Of a stretch of DNA of 64,000 nucleotides, positions 55,285 through 64,000 are shown in pieces. A model generated the notes under the pieces. The model ran no database searches and was not told the origin of the DNA. It was given only the letters and a program-made list of their open reading frames with translations. The translations under genes and the position numbers were made by a program. The stretch is taken from positions 8,107,526 through 8,171,525 of the forward strand of contig CM068321.1 in the NCBI GenBank assembly GCA_034766995.1. The letters run 5' to 3'. Origin of the DNA: Acanthacorydalis orientalis (lineage: Eukaryota > Arthropoda > Insecta > Megaloptera > Corydalidae). Positions within the stretch are counted from its first letter, which is position 1. Each line of letters begins with the position of its first letter.

Positions 55285-55805
55285 TTAACGTGCAACACAA
55301 CTCTATATGCGAAGAAACCAGATTCCGAACGTTACTTTCGGCCCACTAAAAGTGATCGTTATGACTAATTTATCTGACAGAACGTGTACGACGTTCTCAA
55401 GTGACATATTTAAGACGCCCGAGTGGTGTACGGCGACAGAAAGGTGAACGGCCACCGTAGTCTCTATGTGTATTCTGTATTCGTTTGTGTGTGTTTGTGT
55501 GTAAGTGGAATCTTTTACGGACGACACACTGTCCCTGTCGTCATTATATTTAAGAGAAGTACAGCGACGACACTGCTGTTTCCTATTCGTATTGTAAGAA
55601 CCGACGGTTCGATGTGTGTTTATAATTCAAGAATGTGTACACTTTTATTTGTATTTCTGATGAAGTTGTTTCGAATATTCGAATTCATTGACCATAATTT
55701 TAACCGAACAAATGTCTTTAGTTTCTTAACATTTTCATTCGTACTTTTTTGTAGTTTGTTCTGTTCTCGCGTGCCTAGTTTTGGAGTTTTTTTTTCTCTT
55801 TAAGG
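55285..55805. promoter_or_regulatory. GC-raised island with a 126-codon open frame, possible first exon
   Basis: CpG-rich stretch at about 55310-55620. A plus-strand frame runs from 55423 to 55803 ('MVYGDRKVNGHRS...'), Phe/Leu/Val/Cys-rich, with TGTGTGTGTTTGTGTG inside; no known domain. TATTTAA at 55407 and another TATATTTAA at about 55546 are weak TATA candidates without a well-placed initiator. It is more likely a promoter/5' UTR or chance open frame than a protein gene. Confidence 0.2.
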
Positions 55806-55844
55806 TCACTTTTTTTTTGCTTTTGATTCTTCATTACCGATTTT

Positions 55845-55898
55845 GTCTTTCGACATTTTCAAATGGGTACAAGTACCCATCTGAAAATGTCGAAAGAC
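55845..55898. repeat. 26 bp inverted repeat with a 2 nt loop
   Basis: 'GTCTTTCGACATTTTCAAAT' + GGGTAC, loop AA, then GTACCC + 'ATCTGAAAATGTCGAAAGAC'. One mismatch in 26. A loop this small favours cruciform extrusion in DNA rather than a microRNA precursor. Confidence 0.9.
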
Positions 55899-55976
55899 GA
55901 AACATATAATGGAAAAACAAAAAAAAAGAATAGTTACCTGAAGGACAAGAAAAATAACTTTTATTCTTGCATTTTA

Positions 55977-55982
55977 AATATA

Positions 55983-56033
<51 letters not shown>

Positions 56034-56056
56034 ATACATATATATATATGTATATG

Positions 56057-56108
<52 letters not shown>

Positions 56109-56163
56109 CATATACATATATATATATATGTATATATATACATATATATATATATACATATAT

Positions 56164-56216
<53 letters not shown>

Positions 56217-56248
56217 AATATATATATTTATATATATATATATATGTA
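55977..56248. repeat. Large interrupted (TA)n locus, ~270 bp
   Basis: TA tracts broken by many CATA/TGTA variants, which makes most of the locus self-complementary. The 168- and 152-codon open frames over it are repeat translations. Confidence 0.95.
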
Positions 56249-56404
56249 TATATACTATGAGTTACAACGAATTTATTTCGCATTGATTGTTTTTTTAAAT
56301 GTAGAATATTATGAGTTATAAATGATCTAAAAATCCACATTTTTTAGATAAATTTTAAAAAATACAAAACAGATACTTGACTGATTGTTTGAAAAGGTAT
56401 ATTA

Positions 56405-56980
56405 TTACGTTGGTAGAAAAATAATTGGAGTTTGTGATCTTCAAATTCATGTACATTTTTCTCTTTTTTGATTTTCCTGGATATTTCAAGTGGTCCAGAA
56501 CTGTTGGATAACTAACGCCTAACTTTTGTGCAAGCTCTCGAATTGTCGTGCACAGTTCTGATTCAACTAACGCCTTCAGTTAGCCGTTATTAATTGAGGA
56601 AGGACGCCCGCGACCTTCTTCATCTTCAAGGTCCTCGTTCCCAGCACGAAATTTTTGGAACAACCATTGCACCGTACGTTTTTAACATTACCCACACCAG
56701 AAGCATCTTTTAGTTTACGAGCAGTTTCTGCTACTTTACCACCCGTTTTGAACTTATACAAAAAATTACTCTTATTTGCATTTTTTCCGTCTTTAATTCA
56801 ATAGCTCAATTTAAAGTAAAATTAATAATCAAACCAAAGTCGACGTTATCAAAATACAGACCGAAAAATGCACTTTACAATGATATTACCATGAACACGA
56901 TGAAATGACACTTTCTTTAAAAAAAGTAAGGTTAAGGAATTCAAAAAATAAAAAACATAATTATTTTCCTACCAATTTAA
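56405..56980 (-). mobile_element. Internally deleted cecropia-type mariner (copy 11)
   Basis: Left end TTACGTTGGTAG after TA; right end TTCCTACCAATTTAA before TA. The minus strand retains 'KFKTGGKVAETARKLKDASG' near 56700-56758, a 'GTRTLKMKKVAGVL' out-of-frame segment, and 'ELCTTIRELAQKLGVSYPTV' near 56495-56555. Same deletion boundaries as the others. Length 576 bp. Confidence 0.9.
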
Positions 56981-57314
56981 TAAAATGTTTCTCCTCGTCT
57001 GAATGTACTAAAATAGTCTCTGATTATAAACTCATGCTATTTCAGTCTTATTTTATTCAGTTTTAAGGTGCAAATATAGTTAAAAGCGCACATAACATTG
57101 ATTTTCGTTGCTGACTATTTTCGTTTGTCGCTATGCATTTTATTTGTTAATCACTTGAACCTACATCTAAATATAAATCCTCGCACTGTGTTTCTATCTT
57201 TACGATTCTTTTACCATTAAATTTGCATTTAATTATCTATTTGCGTGTTTTGCTGTCCGTACAATGTACATGATTCGATCGAAAAAGAACAAACTCTCAA
57301 AATAGTTCTGGTAC
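56981..57314. other. Anonymous AT-rich sequence
   Basis: Nothing recognised. Confidence 0.45.
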
Positions 57315-57465
57315 TATAGCTTAATTTGATTTTCATAAATGAAAGTTTCACTCGCCTTACAAACCATAAAAGGAGTTTCTGTTCAAAAATGTTTAATGAA
57401 TGATCATTGGTCACTTTGATCATTGATTATTGGTATTTCTATGGCGACGTAATCATTCTCAGAAA
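57315..57465 (+). repeat. FB1 repeat arm interrupted by a hAT element
   Basis: 'GTACTATAGCTTAATTTGAT', 'TTTCATAAATGAAAGTTTCA', 'TCGCCTTACAAACCATAAAA', 'TTTAATGAATGATCATTGGT', 'TTTCTATGGCGACGTAATCA', TTCTCAGAAA. The conserved inner end (TCTTCAGAACACC in other copies) is exactly where the hAT target duplication lies. Confidence 0.65.
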
Positions 57466-58338
57466 CAGAGTCGTGTGGTGGCATGGGGTAATGGAGCACT
57501 CGCCCCAGGAGCCTCAAGTATGAAAGCACCTGTTAGATATTTCGCAATTTATTATTTTGTTTTGTTATTTGTATGATTTTTATTTATTTATAACGAACAA
57601 TTCAGGTTCTCCAAACAAAAAATTACTTAAGGTCAGCAATAGGACAAGAAATAGTAATCGGTTTGGCTATGGTGTCCTTTAAAAACAATGTATGTGAATC
57701 GTTAAATTATGATGATTTGATTCAGGATTTCGTGGAAATGAAATCTAGATGTGTAAATTTCAAATAGTATACTTAATTATTTTGTCTAATAATTATTCTG
57801 TACAAATATAATTATTTTATATGTATTATTGCAACTGTTTCCTATTTGTGTTAAAAATGTTGAATGTATAAACCCTTAATTAAAGGGCACACCTCCGAAA
57901 AATTCCATTAAGGGCACACGGGCTATGCCACGCCCCATTGTCTTTGAATGCATGCTATAACGACTATTGAATATTTTATTGCAAAAAAAATACCGAATGA
58001 AGCTGAAGAGATGTATTTTGAGGTCAAGTAGGTTTCATGACGATTTTTTGAAACTAACAATGTTTAAAATCTTGTTGAAAAAATTAACAGAAAATGACTT
58101 TTTTACTTAATATGGAATAACTTTTGCAATTTTCGATTTTCTAAATTTTAGTATGATACATTGGAACGCAAAGTTTGCGTGGGGTGTCCGTCACTCCGAG
58201 TACTCTTTAAGAGTTAAAGAAATATATAAAATGAATTATTAGGTTTTTTAATTAACATAATTAGTCACTTCAGTATAGAATAAAGGCGCTTTTTAAGAAT
58301 GTCTGCTCCAGGTGCCAAAATACCACCACGCGGCTCTG
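57466..58338 (+). mobile_element. hAT-type element with 8 bp target duplication
   Basis: The octamer CTCAGAAA occurs directly on both sides (57458-57465 and 58339-58346), as hAT insertion makes. Ends are CAGAGTCGTGTGGTGGCAT and the inverse of ATACCACCACGCGGCTCTG (58320-58338), 16 of 19 matching, with the hAT-typical CAG.G start. The 873 bp interior keeps only the last part of the transposase, so it is a deletion derivative. Two related 'GGGCACAC' segments at about 57885-57920 lie inside. Confidence 0.93.
57618..57767 (+). pseudogene. hAT transposase C-terminal dimerisation fragment
   Basis: A 49-residue open stretch to the stop TAG at 57765: 'KNYLRSAIGQEIVIGLAMVS' then 'FKNNVCESLNYDDLIQDFVE' and a basic 'MKSRCVNFK' end. 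It matches the hATC region as found in ZMYM/TTF-type domestic-looking hAT proteins (LRStm.Q.RL..LalLSIE....l..ddlId.Fa..K.Rk). The preceding pyrimidine-rich TTCAG at about 57601-57605 could be an old splice acceptor. No BED finger and no catalytic domain remain. Confidence 0.85.
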
Positions 58339-58346
58339 CTCAGAAA

Positions 58347-58555
58347 GACATAAAAGTTGTTTCTCTTTATTAACACTATGAATTTTCCTAGCGAGAAAGT
58401 CAAGATATGACACCGTTAACCAGCAAGATTGCTAATAATACAATTTAAAGTCTAGATAATAGGGATTCAATCCCAAGGCTCGACAACTCGCCTCAAGTTT
58501 ACAAAGAACAATAACAATATCAGACAAACACAAAAAACAGTCAAAAAAAAATTAA
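58347..58555. other. Anonymous sequence after the hAT element
   Basis: Nothing recognised; it may belong to the spacer of the FB1 copy into which the hAT inserted. Confidence 0.4.
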
Positions 58556-58790
58556 CACTATGAGAATGATAGAATTGCTGTCGAAATGGGCTTGAGCAAT
58601 TATCAAAAATGATCAACAATCATAAAATGTTGTTATTACTTTTAAATTCACTTTCGGAAATAGTCTTTTTTCATTCTATAATCCTTAAAAAAGTTTTATA
58701 ATAAAAAATGTTCGATTAATCATTAATAGTTATTACTTATACGCATTTCAATGACAACAGCATCATTTTCTAAGCACCAAGACAAAGAAA
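58556..58790. repeat. FB1 arms, tail-to-tail
   Basis: A short inverted arm at about 58556-58635 ('GCTGTCGAAATGGGCTTGAG', 'CAATTATCAAAAATGATCAA') followed by a forward arm at about 58640-58785 ('AATGTTCGATTAATCATTAA', 'ACGCATTTCAATGACAACAG', CATCATTTTCTAAGCACCAAG). Order is inverted-then-forward, the reverse of the complete copies, so two FB1 insertions or a rearrangement. Confidence 0.5.
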
Positions 58791-60386
58791 AATCTGATTC
58801 TATTGCACTTCGACGTTCTGAAGATGAAAAAATGATGAAAATTTATGATAATTCCATCTACATTAGTTCTGAAATCTGATTGAGTTATTTGCTTACTTCG
58901 TCATTCGCAACATTTAAAATTACACAAATAATATGTTTTCACATAAATCAGTTAATTATTTTGAAATCATAAATCACTGTTGAATTAAGGGATTTTTTTC
59001 TTATAACAAATCAGATAACGAAAAAGTCCGAAACCACTTTAGACTCTCAAGTGAAATCGCCAGTATCTTTCATGATAATTTCAACATTGACAATTAAACA
59101 CATTTGTAAAGAAAACAGATTTTTTTTAACTTAATTTAAAGTTTTTTTCTACTGATCTTAATGTTTTAACGCAGTTTTTTCTATAAAACACTCTCACTCT
59201 CATCCCCCCAAAATCTTTGACACTTAATACATAATCAAAGTGTTTTAAATGCTTAGTTATTTTTTACTGTGATAAGCTATTTTAACCTATTTATTTGTGT
59301 TATCAGCTCAAGTTCCAATAATGTTAACAATTCAGTTCCTGTTGTATTTTATCGTTTTGAATTTGAAATTTTAATCGATTGAGCACATTCATTATTCACT
59401 TATGTTTAATAAATCTAAATTATACCTAAGTGTACAATGGAGGGTGTTACAGCTATTATTTGTGTTTTGGATGAATGATCATAATTATTACAGTTCTAAT
59501 GATCATAGTTATCGACTCGCCCTATAACCTCAAATAATCAATCAATCAATCGGCTTGACCCTGTTTAATCATTACTAATATTTCCACTACTACTAGCTTC
59601 GATTCTTCATCAGTACCTGGATGCTTGATATACACTCAAGTATACTCAGTTTTAAGTATTAAGAGTGACTCAAGAAGAAAAACTAGTTGTATTAGAATAC
59701 ATAAAAAGTTATCCAAAGGAATCAAGTAAAAGAAGTCAATATTACAATTAGATGACAGGTATAAAAACAATTATAACTTACATATACTTTTTCTTGTTGA
59801 AAAATCATGTTGTTCGTATATATTACATCATTATGTCTTTTACATCTATTCATACATATTTTTTTATTCTATACTAAATTCTTTTTTTCTTAAAATTTAA
59901 AATGATCAACGAAAGTTTGACAGTTTCCAATTTCCGTCGTTTGAAGAAAAATAACGTTTATTTTTGTAAAAACTTTTCGACAGTTATGATTATTTTTCAA
60001 CATACCAATCTGATTTATTGTAGAGTTTTATTTTCTGACAAAGTTTTCTAATCTCAATCCTCTATTGAAACGTAACATTTATTCTATAATATTAAATTGT
60101 TTATTTTTAATCCCAGTTTATTATTATTAACTAATTTTTAATACAAGATTTGTGAATATAATTATATTGAAAACTAAAAAAAATATTTCTTCTGGTCTGT
60201 ATAAAAAATGAGTTTCTGAAAGTTGTAATTTTTATTTTTATTTGTAAATAAAGCTTTGAATATTTATTCAAGTTAAATGAACATGTAGTGTCAAAGTAAA
60301 AATGTTTTTTTTATTTTCTTAAAAAATCACAACTTTGATTTTATAGTTACACTTAAAAGTCATTAGGTGTTTTATGAACTGTTTGA
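58791..60386. other. Anonymous AT-rich sequence
   Basis: A weak FB2-like piece may be present at 59590-59760 ('GAGTGACTCAAGAAG', 'TCCAAAGGAATCAAG'). No gene or element end recognised. Confidence 0.45.
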
Positions 60387-60584
60387 TTTTTCAATTTTAA
60401 CATTTTTCAGAGTTTATTTCAAATAACTATAAATTTATTATGAAATTTTAATTTAGAAGTGCATTCTTATTGTGCTTAAAAATATTTTTTCTTATAACTC
60501 CTAATATCTTTTTATTTATTCTTATCGTTTGTTTAGTAAGAATGTTTTTCTAGCAATGAAATAAATTTGAAATTATTCAATTAT

Positions 60585-60645
<61 letters not shown>

Positions 60646-60866
60646 GTATATGAGTTAATTCGATGATTCTTTTATAGAACATGAATATTTACAAAAAAAT
60701 TGAACGCACTTCAATCCTCAAAATATCAGTCATTATTTCGTGTAAATTTTCTCTATTTCTGAGATAACTGATGAATCTCTTTCCAAAAAAAGATGAGGGC
60801 TTTGAGTCGGTGAAGTCTTAATATATTTTTGGACCTCTTTCATAATTTTAAATTGGGTAATCAGCC
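60387..60866. repeat. Segmental duplicate A (pair with 63338-63766)
   Basis: Unique-looking flank ('TTTTTCAATTTTAACATTTT', 'TGCATTCTTATTGTGCTTAA', 'TTTATTCTTATCGTTTGTTT'), a (TA)n tract, and the first ~225 bp of a mariner, all shared in order with 63338-63766. Confidence 0.85.
60587..60641. repeat. (TA)n microsatellite abutting a mariner
   Basis: Pure TA tract of about 54 bp ending directly at the mariner end TTAGGTATATG. Confidence 0.95.
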
Positions 60867-61760
60867 AAGTGATGCTAAAGTGACTAGAACAAGTGATAAT
60901 CTGACGGAACTAGGTCCGTGAATATTCCGCATAAGTGAGAACTTCCACCCTTTGATCCCTTTTACGAAGTGTTGCCATGTATAGTCGTGCTACAAAACAA
61001 TGACTTGTCTGGTTCCCTTATCATTAAATAGTATTTTCCTCTCTGACTCGTTTCTCTAATGGATGAGTTGCTGTTGATAACGCTCTGAATTTACAGTACA
61101 AGCAGGTTCGAGTAACTTATAATACACCGTACCCTTAATGTACCAGCAAATACACAATGACACTTTTTTTTACATGAATATTTGATTTCTGAGTCGATGT
61201 CGATAGTTCAACAGATGTAATCCATAATTTTCGACGCTTATGACCCTATTATACGCCCTGTTTTGTTTTTATGCACAACTTCGTCCTTTCGAACCTTATA
61301 AGCGAGAATGTAGCTATATCACATTTTCTGACGTTGTTTTCCAGGCTGAGTTCATGGAGTTCATGTAGTTCAATCTATCAGGCTAGCTTTTGACTTTTTC
61401 CTAATCGATATAGACAATATAAAATTGCTTTACTGGGTAACTCCGAGTTACTGAACGAGTTCCTGTTTAGTCTGAGCAAAGTTTTCACTTAACAACTACT
61501 CAAGCTATTCGTCTTCAATTTTTTTCGGTTGTCCAGTATGGTCTCGATCAGGAAGACAAAAAGCAACATGAAACCTTTGAAACTATTTTTTTTTTTGTTT
61601 TATGCATCACAACACCTTTCTCCAGAGGTAAACAAATCATTTCATGGCTTCTACAGCATTTTTCTCGACTGGAATGCTAAAAGTATGGAATTCCTAATAT
61701 GTTACTTTTCAAACGACTTCGTGTTCACTACTATTTTGTGAGGTTATGCCAACTGTTTGA
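60642..61760 (-). mobile_element. Mauritiana-like mariner, heavily decayed
   Basis: Left boundary TTAGGTATATGAGTTAATT resembles the TTAGGTGATGGAATTAATT end of the 36.6 kb mariner. On the minus strand: 'GQPKKIEDE' near 61510-61540, 'FAQTKQELVQ' and 'LGVTQ' near 61430-61480, 'KGTVYYKLLEPACTVNSERY' then 'QQQLI' near 61065-61140, a degenerate homologue of 'YSPD..PSDYHLF' near 60890-60935, and the C-terminal region near 60690-60780. The right end is not clearly visible near 61760. All catalytic positions are damaged or uncertain. Confidence 0.75.
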
Positions 61761-61993
<233 letters not shown>

Positions 61994-62026
61994 GTATGTA
62001 TATATTCACATGTAAAATAGAAAAAC

Positions 62027-62094
62027 AAAGTAGAATTATTTTTTTCCAATTGATAATTTCGAAGAGATTTAAAATATTAAAACGTCATTAAATA

Positions 62095-62162
<68 letters not shown>

Positions 62163-62240
62163 TATTTAATGATGTTTTAATATTTGAAATCTCTTCGAAA
62201 TATGCAATTCGAAAAACAATAATTCTACCTTCGAAATGAA
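62027..62240. repeat. Foldback with a (TA)n centre
   Basis: The left arm (about 62027-62100: 'AAAGTAGAATTATTTTTTTC', 'GATAATTTCGAAGAGATTTA', 'AATATTAAAACGTCATTAAA') and right arm (about 62160-62238) are inverse copies over about 75 bp with several mismatches. The centre, 62099-62160, is pure (TA)n, itself self-complementary. The whole ~214 bp can form one hairpin. Confidence 0.85.
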
Positions 62241-63337
62241 CAATAATCATAATAAAAAAAACAACCCTCTTATAGGAAATTCGAAATATTTCCAGTTCGC
62301 CGACGCTTCTTACTTACGAACGCCCGTGTCGTATTAGAATTCTTGCCAATTGATTTTATGCTACGCGAATTATTTATTGTTTCCGTATAAATTTCAATTC
62401 TATAAAATGTTATTGAAATATTCGTTTCTATTGAATGCATTTCTTTACCTTTTTTTTAAAAAAAACAACAGTACTTTGACGGTATTTCTGTTGATTGTAC
62501 GTAATATACCGAAATTAATTGATTAATTATTAGATAACAGTTATTTACTATTGAAAATTAAGTCTCAGTGACGTGAAAGAACTAAATAATATTTTAAATA
62601 TGAATTTCAGCTTATATGAGGTATGAATCCTTTATATGGACCGAAATTATAAGATACTTCTATATTTAAGAAAAAATAATCCTTCAAATTATGAAACTTG
62701 GTACTATATTTATCAACATTACATATTTTACCTGGTTTTGGTAATTTATAGGTAACCATTGCTTCACGTTTCATCAACAATTTAAAATAATCTCCTTTTG
62801 CTAAGTACGCTTGTTTTAAAAATATGTGATGTAAAATTTTCACTTTTTTGTAAAGATATTTTCTTTTTGTAAAGAATCAGTTAAAAAATCTCATAATTTA
62901 CAAAAGAAAATAAAAAATAAATTGAAAATCTATCTATGAATTTTTTTTTACTTTCAGTTCGTATGGAATTCATTGACTCAATTTTAACAAAGAATCGAAC
63001 CTTTTAGTGTATTTTAAAGCAATTCTTTGATTAATTCTAAATATAAAATTAAACCTCAAATTAAAAAGAAAATAATTTACTAAAACTACTAAGATTATTT
63101 AAGTTCTAGTGTTTTCTAGTGTATTGATATTAAGATTTTTTCTAATATTCAACTGTAATTGATCGTATTTCAAATATAAAATCAACGTGACTTCGACTCT
63201 TCTTACATATTGAAATTTGTAAAATTAAGTTTCACAGATTAAATTTATTTTTTTTCTGATAACAAAATCGCTCCTATCTTAAATATTTTTATACTACTGA
63301 AAGGTTACTTTTTCAAAACTCATATATCAAACATTAC
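62241..63337. other. Anonymous AT-rich sequence
   Basis: 62280-62345 is slightly GC-raised. The 78-codon minus-strand frame at 62607-62843 has no recognised motif. No element ends seen. Confidence 0.5.
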
Positions 63338-63502
63338 AATTTTTCAATTTTAACATTTTTCAGAGTTTATTTCACACAGGAGTGTATTCTTATTGTGCTT
63401 AACAATATTTTTTCTTATCACTCTTGATATCTTGTTATTTATTCTTATCGTTTGTTTGGTTAGGATGTTTATTCTAGCAATTAAATATATTTAAAATTAA
63501 TC

Positions 63503-63503
<1 letters not shown>

Positions 63504-63545
<42 letters not shown>
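63504..63545. repeat. (TA)n microsatellite abutting a mariner end
   Basis: Pure TA tract of about 42 bp. Confidence 0.95.
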
Positions 63546-63550
<5 letters not shown>

Positions 63551-63766
63551 TGTATGAGTTAATTCAATGATTTTTTTGTAAAACATGAATATTTACAGAA
63601 GAATAGAATGCACTTCAATCTTCAAAATATCAGTCATTTTGTGTAAATTTGCTCCATTTCTGGGGTAACTGATAAATCCCGTACCGAAAATAATTGATGG
63701 CTTTAAGTCGATGAAATCTTAATATATTTTTGGACCTTTTCCACATTTTTAAAATGGGTAATCAGC
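63546..63766 (-). mobile_element. Mauritiana-like mariner end fragment
   Basis: Starts TTAGATGTATGAGTTAATT and holds only the terminal repeat and the C-terminal coding part of the transposase, homologous to 60642-60866. The rest of the element is missing. Confidence 0.75.
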
Positions 63767-64000
63767 TATCATCACGATATTATATACTTTCTTCACTAAC
63801 ATTTCCGTCATAATCCCTGATAAACAACTTGAAAATTAATTTACTAATTCAAAATACAAATTTAATTAAGAAATAGCTACAAATGTAACCAATTATAGTT
63901 ACATTTGTAAATAATAATTCATTACCTATTACTATACTAAACTAGTATCCAAAAAGCTAACATTACTCTCCTAAATCTCATAGATTCTAAATTGTTAATA
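63767..64000. other. Anonymous AT-rich sequence
   Basis: A perfect hairpin of about 14 bp, TAGCTACAAATGTAAC...GTTACATTTGTAA, is present near 63875-63910. Nothing else recognised. Confidence 0.45.

Larger units (their letters stand above)
63338..63766. repeat. Segmental duplicate B (pair with 60387-60866)
   Basis: Same order of flank, (TA)n and mariner end as in duplicate A; it is shorter because of a ~40 bp deletion in the flank. Similarity stops at 63766 ('ATCAGCT'). Confidence 0.85.

Noticed and set aside
55423..55803. 126-codon frame as a protein gene
   Set aside because: No domain or motif, low-complexity Phe/Val/Cys-rich translation, and no spliced partner; kept only as part of a GC-raised island.
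55834..56340. 168- and 152-codon open frames, the longest in the window
   Set aside because: They are translations of an interrupted (TA)n locus into alternating Tyr/Ile; the same applies to frames over all other TA tracts (for example 10092-10286, 38771-39039, 28182-28430).
57466..57620. Reading the GC-raised start of the hAT element ('MAWGNGALAPGASS...') as a host exon
   Set aside because: It lies inside the terminal region of the hAT element defined by the 8 bp duplication.
61529..61741. 70-codon plus-strand frame
   Set aside because: Shadow of the decayed mariner transposase that reads on the minus strand.

Overview
The window is 64 kb of very AT-rich eukaryotic DNA. It most resembles an intergenic or intronic stretch of an arthropod genome, probably an insect. 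The reasons are two mariner lineages (mauritiana-type and cecropia/Hsmar1-type), an RTE-like LINE, a degenerate CCTAA (insect-telomere-like) block, and a candidate core promoter of arthropod type (TATA box plus TCAGT initiator at the expected 30 bp spacing). No complete host protein-coding gene, rRNA, tRNA or CRISPR array is recognisable. Most open frames in the window are translations of (TA)n microsatellites or chance frames.

The real content is a graveyard of transposable elements. (1) A cecropia/Hsmar1-like mariner family has eight ~520-580 bp copies, all non-autonomous with nearly the same internal deletion. They keep both ends and the paired-type DNA-binding half of the transposase but lack the catalytic half. 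There is also a full-length 1256 bp relative at 53.2-54.4 kb, a second full-length but more diverged copy at 32.1-33.4 kb, an 80 bp solo-ends derivative at 25.3 kb and an end fragment at 54.9 kb. (2) Mauritiana-like mariners lie at 36.6-37.7 kb (best preserved) and 60.6-61.8 kb, with a duplicated end at 63.5 kb; their known ends abut (TA)n tracts. (3) There are three TTAA-flanked piggyBac-like families: a ~960 bp deletion derivative present twice (12.4 and 52.1 kb) with an identical internal junction plus a solo end at 13.8 kb; a 1.54 kb copy at 30.5 kb with the transposase C-terminal half; and a 318 bp miniature at 40.6 kb. (4) An 873 bp hAT element at 57.5 kb has a perfect 8 bp target duplication. 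(5) RTE-type LINE remnants lie at 7.2-8.5 kb and 47.2 kb.

Besides these there are at least three apparently unnamed foldback/inverted-repeat families (called FB1, FB2 and FB3 here), a CCAAT/E-box-rich dispersed repeat (27.9, 40.2, 43.2 kb), several near-perfect hairpins, and more than forty (TA)n tracts, several compound with (GA)n/(CT)n.

Possible host signals are limited to the promoter-like sequence at 10.4 kb, GC-raised islands at 17.9-18.6, 29.5-29.8 and 55.3-55.6 kb that look like promoters or non-coding first exons, a short exon candidate at 49.3 kb, and a coding-like island at 51.1-51.2 kb. All calls were made by eye from the sequence; family names rest on remembered motifs, not on searches.
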